A stretch of 64,000 bases of DNA from Siphonodentalium dalli (GCA_032622095.1 CP136063.1:30814987-30878986), one strand, 5' to 3'; numbered from the stretch's first letter, positions 45,655-57,291 are shown. Translations and numbers: made by a program. Notes: generated by a model from the letters alone, not told the origin.

Positions 45655-46035
45655 TTACGCCAGCTTTTGTAGTAAAATGAGGTCTCCGCTTTTGTAGTAA
45701 ATATCGCCAGCTTTTTTTTTAGTAAAATCGCCAGCTTTTGTAGTAAAGTGAGGTCTCCGCTTTTGTAATAAATATCACCAGCTTTTGTAGTAAAGTGAGT
45801 TCTCCGCTTTTGTAATAAATATCGTCAGCTTTTGTAATAAATATCGCCAGCTTCTGTAGTAAAGCGAGGTCTCCGCTTTTGTAATAAATATCGCCAGCTT
45901 TTTTCTGTAAAATCGCCACCTTTTGTAGTAAAGTGAGGTCTCTACTTTTTGATAAAGATCGCCAGCTTTTGTAGTAAAAAAAACCAAGTATCCACGTTTG
46001 TAATAAAAAAATAACAGCTTTTGAAGTAAACCGAC
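45655..46035 (-). repeat. 'ttactacaaaagc' minisatellite (~24-bp units)
   Basis: About 15 degenerate units alternating 'cagcttttgtagtaaagtga' and 'cgcttttgtaataaatatcg'. Frames on the minus strand (YYKSGDL, LLQKLAIF) are low-complexity by-products. Shorter pieces of the same repeat lie at 34065-34180, 34430-34500 and 36076-36180, each next to a zinc-finger relic. Confidence 0.8.
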
Positions 46036-46039
46036 CCAA

Positions 46040-46285
46040 TCATTTTTTACGGGCGTTGGACGATATGCGTGTCAAAGACAATCCGATAATCCATAGCGGC
46101 TATCATACGAGTGTGACTCGTGGAATTTAGTGATTCCGGTTCCCATACGAAAGAATCGACAGCTAATCGACAATTGAGTGTGACGGGTGTCGAATAGCAT
46201 TCAGTCAAACCAACATAAGAGATTCCATACAGTCGATCGCCCTTACGAGTGTGACGTGTATAGGACGCATATAGTGATTCCGATT
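46040..46285 (+). pseudogene. zinc-finger relic
   Basis: Plus strand: a linker-like IHSGYHTSVT region, then HKRFHTVDRPYECDVY (46210-46262), a finger fragment with the second Cys changed to Tyr. No continuous frame. Confidence 0.6.
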
Positions 46286-46974
46286 CTTACGGCATATATA
46301 TCAACAACAATAGTGATATGTGTACCACATAGCTGCACAGACCTATTTTCGAACATCATATTTGAATACATTCGTATCTTGTGTTCCGCGTTGGCACTTC
46401 CTCGTCACCCGCGTTGTCAAATAATCTATGCACCACCTTCACGTTATGCTCAATAAAATGCTTATTTGTGGGACATTTGCACTGAAATTTTGTGGAAATG
46501 CTTGGGCGATGTTTGGCTTCGAATCGGCTCAATCGCACCCACCGATAAGTGTATATTTTTGAAAAAAATGATGGATGTTTTGTCAACAATGCCGGTATTT
46601 TGGCCAAGGGTATCCAGTTGGTGGCACCACTACAGCAGCGTGTATCGTTTGCTCAGACATGTAACCACTGCCAGCACCCTTCACAATAACCAGTTAACTG
46701 GGTGATACGTACCGTTCCATTGTCCTAACAAACGGACTTTGGCGGCAAAAACTCAATTTCACCGCCACGGAAAACACAAATTTTACTTGTTGCCGCGTTG
46801 GCCATCCTTGTTTTCCCGGGATATCCTTGTTTTCCCGGGATCGGTTCCTCCGTGTGACCAGGCGGACGACAAAAAACAATGTCTCTCGGGTCAGCGGGCA
46901 ACAGTGTGATTTGTCGCCCGGCACGTGACAGGACATGTACCAATCAGAAGGGTGGAAAAGAGGGAAGAGGATAA
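46286..46974. other. no gene recognised
   Basis: Short frames on both strands (up to about 100 codons on the minus strand at 46694-46999), without recognisable domain or repeat. A direct repeat 'ttgttttcccgggatat' lies at 46805-46845. Confidence 0.5.
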
Positions 46975-47190
46975 CGATGTCGATTGTCAGGCAGAGCAAT
47001 TAAAAATGAAACTTGTAACACGATTAGGAACGAATTGAACGTGACTGTGTTTGATGAAGTAAAATAATCAGTTAAATTTATCCCCAACCTTCACTTGGAT
47101 CTTATAGTTCTGGAATAGGCATCTGTAATATACGAGTCGCAAAGTTAGTGGAGCCAACAGGTTCAGTCTCCTTTCAAAATGTATTCAACG
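46975..47190 (+). repeat. dispersed repeat, copy 1 of 3
   Basis: Markers: 'gtcgattgtcaggcagag', 'aggaacgaattgaacgtg', 'gaagtaaaataat', 'caggttcagtctcctttc'. Related copies are at 53735-53880 (same strand) and 56215-56380 (inverted). Noncoding, unidentified. Confidence 0.65.
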
Positions 47191-47839
47191 ACATAAACGA
47201 ACATAAATTATTCCCCATTCTCCGGGGGGGGGGGGGGGGGGGGGTGTGGTCGGAAAAAAATTTCAGGCACGGATGGCATTTTTTCCCTTTCGATAATTTT
47301 TTGTACCCACCCCCACCGCGCCAATTTTTTTTCCGTTTTCGGCAGTTTTTTCCGACCATTTTGTAACACTAAAACAGATATTTGCGGGGGGGGGGGGGGA
47401 TTCACTGTAAACAGCTGTATATAAATTTCTGTGCATACTATTTATCATGGATGTTAACATGTAAATAGGAATGAGTCATTTTGAGGTCATTCGGCCAAAA
47501 AAACATGGCTGCCAGCGGCCAACTTGGATTTCAAAATTTGCAACAAAATACAACACGATAACTGCCTGCAGTCAGTTTACCAGTTAGAATTACATTATTT
47601 CTCTCAGTCAAAGTGGTTTTGAAGCTCAACTCATTGCCAAAACACTAAAAAAACAAGCAGGAATTTTTTTTTTAGTTGCTGAAAAAATTGCTTGTTGGTG
47701 GCTTTGCGACATATAATATATACAATGTAATACAGAATGAGAGACATTTAGTGCCCTACACAGTAAATATAGTTATCACTGATAATGTAAGCAAATAAAT
47801 ACATTATGCCGCAAATGAGTCTTATATGACATGTTGAAG
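47191..47839. other. poly-G tracts and AT-rich sequence, no gene
   Basis: A G tract of over 20 at 47224-47244 and one of about 13 at 47386-47398. Between them lies a T- and C-rich stretch. Nothing coding is recognised. Confidence 0.6.
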
Positions 47840-48930
47840 ATAAACACCACAGAAATTGGAATCACTGACCTTTATGCAATTTTTTGAGATTTTTTTGGAG
47901 TTATAGGCATTAGGTTTCAGAAGAATGGCAGGTAATTTTTGGAGATTCCTCCACCACCATTCACTTCGACCCGTGAATTGTAACAACAAAAGCATAAATC
48001 TCAGGGTTTTCGGCATATATAGTTAGAAAAAGCATTGATCTACAATCTTACCGCGAGCATAGCATCTATTCGTTTATTTATTCCAGGTTTTATCGCACGT
48101 TAACAAATTGTTTTCACCTGTTAGCTAGGTGGTGCCGCCGAAGATAGCCGGAACTCCTCGATTTGTCTTTGGCAAATCGAAAAATCGGGTAGTACGAAAA
48201 CTGGTATTCGGAGCCGGAACATTGTTATCGGTCAAAACAATCAGCCCACGACAAAGGTCTATTAAAAGTATCAGGTTCTGCCTTCCCAGCTGGTCCATTA
48301 AGCGTTGTTTCATTGTGTAATATGGTCATTTGAGTGTTAAACAGAATAAAATGTCAAGAAAGGGATTTTGGTGTCATTAGACGCAGAATAACACATCCAA
48401 ACTATCCAGAAATTCAAGTTGGCGTTCAACATAGCCACCGAAACTAATAAATGGCTAGGGCAAATTACTCACAAAGTCAAATTGACCAAACACGAATACA
48501 GTCTCGATATGGACATCTGATTGTTAACAATATGATTTGGGTGTGCATGGCTGAGAATGTGTCGACATTTCAAGATGGCTACCAAAATGGTCGTCGAAAA
48601 TTGTCAAAATTTGAGTGATATCAATATCAGTATGATTAAATAATTAGCCAGTGTAATTTTCCAACGTATTGATTCCCATTTATCGGGACAACAATTTTTC
48701 AAACAAAGCAGTATCTTCGTTAGATTCAAACCTGCTAGTCACACACTAAGAGGGGATTTTGCAATTATGGCGAGCGATGAGCTTAATTGTTTTCAAACAT
48801 GTACGAAAAAAACAGATGTCAATAGCTACGTGCAGACATGATTATCGATGAACGATTGCCAGTAAACATATGGGCCCGGTGGTTCATTCAGCAAATTGTG
48901 TGGCGCAAAAAATGCGTGATATGACGGAAA

Positions 48931-49852
48931 CGGGCCCACTCGCCCCAGGGCCAGCTCGCCCCGAGCCAGCTCGCCCCGAGCCAGCTCGCCCCGGGCCAGC
49001 TCGCCCCAAGGGATAATGTCTTATTTAAGTTGTCGTTTTGGGGTCGTTTTGCTTGCTTTCTATGGCTTACAGTCAAGTGATACCATACAAAGTGATACCA
49101 TACAAAGTGATACCCAATTCGGTCAACTGATACCCAAGATGTGTATCATTGAATTTGGAATGTTGAATTAAATATACACACATTCGAGATCATTATTTGT
49201 CCGAACGTCATGTCGGAATATACTCCATTCCTCGATCGAAAATGTTCTTGAGTCTAGCCACTGCCGTTGTATATATTCGCAGATACAACGGAACATATTT
49301 GTGGTTATGATGTCAGATAAATATTGCACTGCTTATATACGGTATGTGGTCCGCATATGAAAGTGATTATCTATCACACTGAAGCCATCTCATCCACTGA
49401 AGTGTGAGGTGTGATTAGTCGATTGGTTACTGTGTAAACAACCTGCTTCTATTGTTTTGATAGGATATGAATGGGGATATAATAACGGCTTCAAAGGGGT
49501 TCCCAAACTCCAGAGATAGTGAGATGAACTCAGAAAATAAGAGAAACTTTAATATCCAGAATGTGAAAACAGTTCATTATTGTTATTTATGAATTCGCCG
49601 GTTCGTCGTTCAAACCAACTAGTGTGATAAACTGCATGGCTATTATCTTTGCTAACAAACGTGCCTAAAGTAATCTAAATGTCAAAATTGATGGACATAA
49701 CTCTGAAATATATCATAATCTGAACTTAAGAAATTAATATATTAATATATATTAACTTATTTACAACTTTAATACAAATATAATACCCGGGCCAGCTCGC
49801 CCCTGAAAGGTGGGCCAGCTCGCCCCAAAAACGGCCTGGGGCGAGCTGGCCC
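48931..49852. mobile_element. element bounded by GGGCCAGCTCGCCCC repeats, nested in the 4.7-kb transposon
   Basis: Left end has five near-copies of GGCCAGCTCGCCCC at 16-17 bp spacing (48931-49014). Right end has two copies and a perfect inverted copy forming a 15-bp-stem hairpin (49812-49852, GGGCCAGCTCGCCCC...GGGGCGAGCTGGCCC). The sequence between them is AT-rich, with 'agtgatacc' tandem words at 49075-49130. No target duplication was found, so the outer limits are tentative. Confidence 0.5.
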
Positions 49853-50593
49853 TTATATGCTATCTGTGGGGTAATTCGATTGTTCGCTGGTGATTTTCAG
49901 ACAACCACTGTTTAGTTTATGTGTATCCGATGACCCTTTCAATAATAGTTAATCGTCTCAATATGTTCCGAAAACATAAAGGCTACTTAATTTCTCATTC
50001 GATTGCTGAAATGATGAAAACTTTGACGGTCCGCTAGCCCATTTAAAACAATAAATGTCTCAAAATAAATGGTATTTGGTGTAGTTCCGCAAAGTTCATC
50101 TTTTCGAAGTATTTTCCATATGTAGTCAACATTAGTTGTTGTGTTGCATACAGACCGGGCTATAATTTGGACCAGATCACGCTTTTCCAGATTTTGATCC
50201 ACACTGTCATGCCATGTGTGCTCCTGAATAGAAATAACTATCTGCTATGCTTTTATTTCTATAGTGCAATGGGCGGATAAAACAATTTGAATCATGTGCA
50301 TGCAACAATAAGGTATATCCGCATGCACCATCCGAACTGCAAACTTGAGGAAATACTTTGTAAACATGTTTATAAATATCTCCAGTGATGTTACACAATT
50401 ACCATTCATCTACCCATAACTGAGGGAGTAATCAACGCTGTAGTTTTATGATTGATTGAATTCCTCCCGATTATGGTGATCATCATAACATAACGGTCAT
50501 TATTGGATACTCTGTCTTTAGTTATTTGTTGAATATGCCTGGTATAGGCAAATTTCTTCGGCACACGTTTTAAGTATCTGGTTCGGTATATAT
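49853..50593 (-). other. unrecognised segment with two short minus-strand frames
   Basis: Frames at 49987-50202 (71 codons, beginning MDQNLEKRDLVQII) and 50207-50398 (63 codons) follow one another on the minus strand and could be parts of one decayed coding sequence. I do not recognise a family. Confidence 0.3.
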
Positions 50594-50806
50594 GAGATCA
50601 GGACACATGGCCTTATGGGGTTTGATGTTTCATAGCAATGCAGTTACATCGACGATACTGATCTCAGATTTGACCATTGCGTCGACTGGTTTTGTTTGGT
50701 CTAGTTCGGGCAGTGAGGTGTTATTTTCCGTGAAGGCTGATTGGAATTGGTCCAACAAGCGAGACCACTGAGTCGCGGCCGTATTGGATTCACCCAGTCC
50801 CGTTTC
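50594..50806 (-). pseudogene. LINE ORF2 fragment between endonuclease and RT
   Basis: The minus strand reads LLDQFQSAFTENNTSLPELD and, after about 25 residues and a TGA, NIKPHKA..PDL. This is the pattern (hydrophobic QF..VFT, then L..I.PHKA.GPD) found just before the RT of CR1/jockey-type LINEs. A third LINE relic in the window, unrelated in position to the other two. Confidence 0.6.
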
Positions 50807-51476
50807 ATGGTTTCAGAGATTCATCCAGCGCAGGTTCCGTGGTTTTAGTGATTTTGAATATTCATGACTTCCATATATGGAAATGCTACTCCCGAACTTT
50901 GACCTGTAGCACTAAAACCACATAACCGGGTCTGGTGGATCCAATAGGGCCGTGAGTTAGGCTGAATAGACACTCTCGTCGGTTTTCTGTGACAAAGACA
51001 AAGTTACCCAGGTTCCTGAAATTGTTATAAAGTTACCCAGGTTATAAGTTGCGGTGAGCGGAGGGGAATATTCGTATTTATAGGCGATTTATATAGATCA
51101 ATCATCAAATAAGAGTGAATACTCCCTCATTGGGACCATGTGAGTTGTAATTATCATACATCGTCAGGAAAGACGGACATAATCCCCGCTCGAATAAACA
51201 GTGTTCTCTTGTTGTGAGGGTACACTTGAATGGCCGGGAACACGATAGGTATATAGTCAGATCGATTTTATATCCACAGCTACGTTTACAATACACTTAT
51301 GGATGAAGTGACGCGTATGATGCAAATAAACCAGCTAGAATTCAAAGTATATAAGCGCACGTGGGTGTTGTGTGACTTTTGTGTGAATTGTAATGGGAAA
51401 TATTCGCTCTTATGCGTGATTATATATCAGAATATGTTACCTGGTTTCAGCGTAGCATCATGCCAGCTGGTATGTC
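50807..51476. other. centre of the 4.7-kb transposon, no gene
   Basis: Contains an inverted repeat 'gtggttttagtg'...'cactaaaaccac' around 50839-50921 and a direct repeat 'aagttacccaggtt' at about 51001 and 51031. No coding segment recognised. Confidence 0.5.
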
Positions 51477-52561
51477 ATATCACGCATTTTTTGCGCTACA
51501 CAATTTGCTGAATGAACCACCGGGACCATATGTTTACTGGCAATCGTTCATCGATAATCATGTCTGCACGTAGCTGTTGACATCTGTTTTTTTTTCGTAC
51601 ATGTTTGAAAACAATTAAGCTCATCGCTCGCCATAATTGCAAAATGCCCTCTTAGTGTGTGACTAGCAGGTTTGAATCTAACGAAGATACTGCTTTGTTT
51701 GAAAAATTGTTGTCCCGATAAATGGGAATCAATACGTTGGAAAATTGCACTGGCTAATTATTTAATCATACTGATATTGATATCACTCAAATTTTGACAA
51801 TTTTCGACGACCATTTTGGTAGCCATCTTGAAATGTCGACACATTCTCAGCCATGCACACCCAAATCATATTGTTAACAATCAGATGTCCATATCGAGAC
51901 TGTATTCGTGTTTGGTCAATTTGACTTTGTGAGTAATTTGCCCTAGCCATTTATTAGTTTCGGTGGCTATGTTGAACGCCAACTTGAATTTCTGGATAGT
52001 TTGGATGTGTTATTCTGCGTCTAATGACACCAAAATCCCTTTCTTGACATTTTATTCTGTTTAACACTCAAATGACCATATTACACAATGAAACAACGCT
52101 TAATGGACCAGCTGGGAAGGCAGAACCTGATACTTTTAATAGACCTTTGTCGTGGGCTGATTGTTTTGACCGATAACAATGTTCCGGCTCCGAATACCAG
52201 TTTTCGTACTACCCGATTTTTCGATTTGCCGAAGACAAATCGAGGAGTTCCGGCTATCTTCGGCGGCACCACCTAGCTAACAGGTGAAAACAATTTGTTA
52301 ACGTGCGATAAAACCTGGAATAAATAAACGAATAGATGCTATGCTCGCGGTAAGATTGTAGATCAATGCTTTTTCTAACTATATATGCCGAAAACCCTGA
52401 GATTTATGCTTTTGTTGTTACAATTCACGGGTCGAAGTGAATGGTGGTGGAGGAATCTCCAAAAATTACCTGCCATTCTTCTGAAACCTAATGCCTATAA
52501 CTCCAAAAAAATCTCAAAAAATTGCATAAAGGTCAGTGATTCCAATTTCTGTGATAAACAC

Positions 52562-53734
52562 AATTCCAGAATATTTTACTAGCAGCACCTGGTGACTAAA
52601 GAGTCAAGTTCTACTGAGAGTAGTAGTCGGGTAGATGCGAATTAGACTTACACATTGATGGGACTCGTTTTATATGTGTAGCGGAAACAACATCATCAAA
52701 TAAATCTGTCCATCCTATCCACGCCAGAATTCAGTCCGATCGCGATCAATCTATCTTTCAAGCTGAGATCATCAATTTCGCGGCAACATTCAACGAACAA
52801 ATTAATCTGGTCTTCTCGAAAGAAACACGTTAAAGAACTTCAGTATACAACTCAGTCAGTTATGTTTGCCATTAAAGGTTTTGCTATCACCGCGTGATAC
52901 ACCACCCACCCCGGCATACGTGCCGGAAAAAATTGTTCACCCCCCCCCCTGCATTCACCAATAATGATAACACAATCATTGCCATCAAGCCGCGCCGGAG
53001 TCCACTAAGGGTCGACATCAGCGTGTATTGGTATACATGCTTACACGTCAAGGGACGGGCACGTCTTCACATACAGGTTAATTACATCCTACTGTGTATG
53101 CGTTGGCGGTCAGGAAAAACCAACGAAAAACCTCTTGGGGGAAAAACGATGGAAACCTGCTTTCCGAAGCCAACATTTCTAACGCAGCTCGAATGTTCGG
53201 AAATTCATTCTAATTGATCAATTGTGCAACACAAACCTATATATAATATATAAATATAAATTAACATGTTCAAATATATACACTATGATCGTGATCGGAT
53301 GACACATTATATGTGCGTTTAATATAAATGACTATATATAAAACTATTACTTCATAAATAAGGTGCGATACGCACATTTCAAAGTTACAATTAACTTTTA
53401 TTAATGATAGTTCAACAAAAATCAACGTCAATTTTCTATAATATGCATGATTTCATGCGTTATAAGAATATCTGTTTCTCAGATATAGTTTCAACATACG
53501 CATCTCATTACGTAATTGAACCGTCATGAAATGTTTGAAACAAAAAAATTGGAGTTGACCCGACAGACAAGGCGATTCGGCGAGAAATGACACCACACGC
53601 TCTATAATAGCGTGACTTCTTTTCATTGTTCAAGCACGAAGCGATAATTGATCGCTCACTCATTATTACCACGAACAGTGAATACAGTATTTTTTCGGCT
53701 AATGTGCTTTGCACGCTGAAAAATGATCACAATT
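52562..53734. other. no gene recognised
   Basis: Mixed composition with a C tract at 52939-52948. The longest frame (52894-53217) has no recognisable domain and biased, repeat-like content. Confidence 0.55.
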
Positions 53735-53880
53735 GCAGTGTCGATTGTAAGGCGGAGTAATCAAAATGAAACGCATAACACAACTAAGAACCAATTGAAC
53801 GTGGTTGTGTTAGATGAAACCAAATAATAATTAGTTATCTTTTATCCAAAATCTCCCCTTAGATATTATATTTCTTGAAT
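53735..53880 (+). repeat. dispersed repeat, copy 2 of 3
   Basis: Aligns with 46975-47110: 'gtcgattgtaaggcggag', 'aagaaccaattgaacgtg', 'gatgaaaccaaataat'. Diverged and 3'-shortened. Confidence 0.6.
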
Positions 53881-54026
53881 AACTATGTATAATATGCTAT
53901 CATGAAGACAATATATGCTGGTGTAATAAATTACTATTGCGATGTTGCTCATATCAATTGAAATCTCACAGAATACAGAATATATGTTAGACTTATTGTC
54001 AAACATGTTCCAAATTACCACGCAAG

Positions 54027-54330
54027 ATGGTATGTCTATCACACCAAAATTCATGTATGACATGTAAATCACAGAACTGTGCACACAACATCTCTGGGTT
54101 CAGAGAGTCATACATTGGTGAAATTGGCAACACTCTGTGCAAAGTGTTTCGAGCCACCGCCAACACAAGACTGCCAGAGTACAGACAAATTAAACAGAAA
54201 AATGTCTGGATGTTTGTGGCCACGGAAATTTTTAAAATATTCTTATTCCATGAAATGTAAACACCAACCAGCTTCCAAAGACTCATCCGGGATTTAAATA
54301 TCAACCCGAAATGAATGCGATCTAACAACG
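54027..54330 (+). pseudogene. GIY-YIG endonuclease relic (Penelope-type candidate)
   Basis: Reads CMTCKSQNC...ESYIGEIGNTL, then RLPEYRQIK. In other frames CLDVCGHGNF and, further on, a LN.NP-like stretch. The order C..C-YIGETG-..-H..PEY-..-CGHGNF-..-LNP is that of the GIY-YIG domains associated with Penelope-like retroelements and related invertebrate proteins. At least two frameshifts and lost residues (IGEIG for IGETG). No RT was recognised beside it, so it may be a truncated copy or a domesticated-gene relic. Confidence 0.5.
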
Positions 54331-54523
54331 TCATCCTTTCAGCACCTGTCATTACCGGAAGTGAAATATACGTTGGTAGGAAACTGATGTAGCAATGGCA
54401 CAAATACTAAATGTATCTTCGTAATCTGAAGAGATCAATTATGATCGAATGGCCTAATTACATTCAGAAGATAAACATATATGTGGTCATGTCAGAAAAT
54501 AAATTGTTCATATATATAGAAAA

Positions 54524-54660
54524 TATCCGCATAGTGTAGCTGAATACAGAATTTATTTTTGCGAGTATGTGGGCATCTATTTGGCGAGCCTCTATGTGAG
54601 CCAAATAGATGCCCACATACGAGCAAACATAAATTCTCTATTCAGCTACTCTATGCGGAT
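54524..54660. repeat. 137-bp near-perfect hairpin
   Basis: Starts ATCCGCATAG and ends CTATGCGGAT. Arms of about 60 bp with a few mismatches around a ~14-nt loop ('gagcctctatgtga'). Probably a miniature foldback element. The flanks show no clear target duplication. Confidence 0.8.
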
Positions 54661-54821
54661 CTTCTGTTTATTGCTACGCTTTTTTTTATTTCTCTATAGA
54701 CGTGAATTCACATGTTACAAAGAGATGTGAGGTATATGTACAAGGTGCATATGAATTAAGTGCAATATTTTACATATATACAGTGGCGGTATTAATGCGT
54801 TTAACCTTTATCATCAGCATG

Positions 54822-54993
54822 ATGTCATCATCATCATCATCACCATCATTATCATAATCATCATTATACCAGTCATTGTCACATTGTCTGCGTTTACATA
54901 TGAGTTATTCGTTCAAACACTATTTAGACAATTATTCATCTTGTTCATATATGTCATTTGGATAAATCATTCGAGAATAACAACAACAGCAGC

Positions 54994-55023
<30 letters not shown>
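54822..55023. repeat. (CAT)n and (CAA)n microsatellites
   Basis: Degenerate TCA/CAT repeats at 54822-54880 and about 14 CAA/CAG units at 54979-55023. The Asn-rich frame through the latter is an artefact. Confidence 0.9.
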
Positions 55024-55024
<1 letters not shown>

Positions 55025-56214
55025 TTGTCATAACAGCTACATATCATACAACAACAGCAATAGTTTTTATATTACCGATACTGATTTCTAAGTTGAATGC
55101 TAACTTTAAGTACATGCACAATTTTCTCAGTTGCAATCGACAAGATTTTGTTAGGAGTTCATAAAACTTTATCTTAGAAGGTGTGTGACAATAGTGTTTC
55201 GTTATCCACCGAACAAATTTAAATGTATTTTATCGCAGTTTTTGTCAAAAAACATCACAAAATTCACAGGCTCCTTATAGAGAAGCGATGACATACTTAG
55301 CGACTTTATCTGTATAGTAGAGACTAATTAATTATGAAACAGTTTTGTATTCATGCGACTGCGCCGCGAAATAGTCCGCCATATAATTTCTAAATTATAC
55401 CAGAAAAATATCATAGCATGGTGTAATTTCTAATAAAATCTAAATGATTTGCGTAACATTAAAATCTAAAACTGAAATCTACGAGTATAGCAGTGATGTG
55501 AATTTGGATGTTTGTGCTTGAAACTTATTAATGAATTGAATGACAGTCTGAGCTTTAGCAGTAGCACCAGCGCCAAGATCGGCAGTGCAAATGTACCAGC
55601 TCACGGAAGAATATCTTATACTTTAAACTAACGAACTGCCAATTGCTTAATCAATTGAACATAGAAAAATTATATTTGAGTGCGTTTTGGGAAGCATCAT
55701 TGGATCTTTTAGAAAGAGGTCGCCGCCGATGGCACGAAAATACGTTGTGGATGTTGACGTTTCTAAGGACGCTGTCGCTAACAACAACGTAAACCAGCAT
55801 GCTCTTTCTAATGATGCTCCATAACGTTGTTACGACCCAGTGACGTCACTCACGAACTGCTGGAGGTTAACTGATCCAAGTTCTTGTAACCTTTCTTCGC
55901 ATATTATTAAGTGTATCTGTCTAGTAGAGTATGCTTCATCTGTCTAGTAGACGGATAGAGGCGTGGTTTATCTGATGTGCTTTATCTGTATAGTAGACAG
56001 AGGTAGGAGGTGGATAAACAATATCTGTGTATTTTATGTTAAGTTATCAGTCCATGAGAAACCCCACCCTTCCCTGTCTATAGTACGACACTTAATTTGA
56101 CCCCAGTTGATAGTAATTTATAATAACATCATGTATTGCCGTCATGGTAGCATATTATACATAGCCAATCAAGAACTCCAAGGGTAGTTGATGGTAAAGT
56201 TAATTGAATATTTT
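55024..56214. other. no gene recognised; scattered ATCTGTNTAGTAGA words
   Basis: AT-rich sequence. Four near-copies of 'atctgtctagtagac' occur at about 55308, 55915, 55939 and 55985 with no fixed spacing. Nothing coding. Confidence 0.5.
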
Positions 56215-56380
56215 ACTTCAACCACAATCGGGCTCAATTCGTTCCTAATTGTTCTATGCATTTTATTTTTATTGATCTGCCTGACAATCGAGAATAAAAT
56301 TATTGTATTCGTTCATTTCGTTCAATAAATTTTTAAAGGAGGCTGAACCTTTTGGCACCAAGAACATTGCGACTCGAAAT
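56215..56380 (-). repeat. dispersed repeat, copy 3 of 3 (inverted)
   Basis: Reverse complement of the 46975-47190 repeat: 'ttcgttcctaattgttc', 'gcctgacaatcgag', 'aaaggaggctgaacctttt'. Confidence 0.65.
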
Positions 56381-56394
56381 TTGACTTAGGATAT

Positions 56395-56775
56395 ACTCAC
56401 GGTTACGCCGAAATTCTTCCGACAAACGTCGCACCCATAAGGGCGTTAACAAGGGTGAATGTCAGGTTACCGGACTGATTGGGAACAATAATAAATACTC
56501 GTATGGTTGATCACTTATGCGTTATGCTTAAGCATAAAATCGGACTCACTAGATGGCTCATGCTACACGTCACACACATATGAGCGATCAATGGTGTGGA
56601 TTCCCCCTGTGTTGGTGTGACTGGAAGCTATTCGACACACTCGTATGGTCGATTACCGGTGAGGATTCTTTTATCATGGAGCCGGACTCAATACATTTTT
56701 TTGGCCACAAGTCACACTTGTATGTACGATAGCCGCTGTGGATTATTCGGCTGTTTTGTCATGAAAATCGTCCAG
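56395..56775 (-). pseudogene. zinc-finger relics
   Basis: Minus strand shows isolated linker/first-half fragments (PYGCDVCRKNFG near 56410-56450, a HRRHTYECR-type piece near 56640, IIHSGYRTYKCD near 56730) without a continuous frame. The last part is the duplicate of 15006-15090. Confidence 0.55.
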
Positions 56776-56799
56776 CGCGGTGGATTTTACTAAAGACTG

Positions 56800-57210
56800 C
56801 CTGTGCCCTTATATGACATTTGTAACAGTTTAAGACATATTACAAGAATATCTGCAAAATATTTATGTTACTGGGACCTCATATGGGCCTTAGCAGAGAT
56901 GACATTGATCTATATAAAAGGATCGCCACAAACAGCCAAAAGTGTCACTTGATGAAAGAATTGGTAGTAAATTTAACATGGAGGTTGAGACTGAAGAACA
57001 CTTCTGTGCTGAACCATATCTAAGATGAGTAAATACATCCTTTGTGAGATAGCGATGACGAGTGATAAATTTATTGGATTGAATGATGGCCAAAGAATCC
57101 AATACAAAATGCAAAACAACGAGCCTCATACATGCAACATAATCTGCAACATGGACATTTTTCAAAGAAAGGTCAAATTCTACAGATATAATAATGCAAT
57201 AGTTTAATAT
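56800..57210 (+). pseudogene. LINE ORF2 C-terminal fragment, second copy
   Basis: Matches 15091-15480 over about 390 bp ('gggacctcatatgggcctta', 'gtgtcacttgatgaaagaat'), including the same Cys/His region and its flanking zinc-finger relic. More frameshifted than the first copy. Confidence 0.6.
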
Positions 57211-57291
57211 TATAGTATATATACTATGTTGAATCATTGTTATATATTTGTTTATTTTGACATCGGTCTCGTGTGTACGTTTTGTCATTAA

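Larger units (their letters stand above)
47848..52553. mobile_element. 4.7-kb long-TIR transposon with perfect 8-bp target duplication
   Basis: Starts CACAGAAATTGG, ends CCAATTTCTGTG. It is bracketed by ATAAACAC at 47840-47847 and 52554-52561. TIRs are about 1.08 kb (47848-48924 and 51477-52553) and almost identical, so the copy is young or has been gene-converted. The centre (48925-51476) carries a GGCCAGCTCGCCCC repeat element, a LINE fragment and unknown sequence. No transposase gene was recognised, so it is probably non-autonomous. The small frames inside the arms are mirrored in both arms and are not called. Confidence 0.9.

Noticed and set aside
45719-46039. 106-codon repetitive minus-strand protein
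   Set aside because: Follows the ~24-bp minisatellite; low complexity and no conserved domain.
46694-46999. 101-codon minus-strand frame as a gene
   Set aside because: No recognisable domain; contains a local direct repeat and overlaps another frame on the same strand.
47822-48320. Short frames (62-64 codons) conserved between 47.8-48.3 kb and 52.1-52.6 kb
   Set aside because: Conservation is explained by the two TIR arms of one transposon; no domain and overlapping frames on both strands.
54958-55164. Asn-rich protein
   Set aside because: Translation of a CAA microsatellite.
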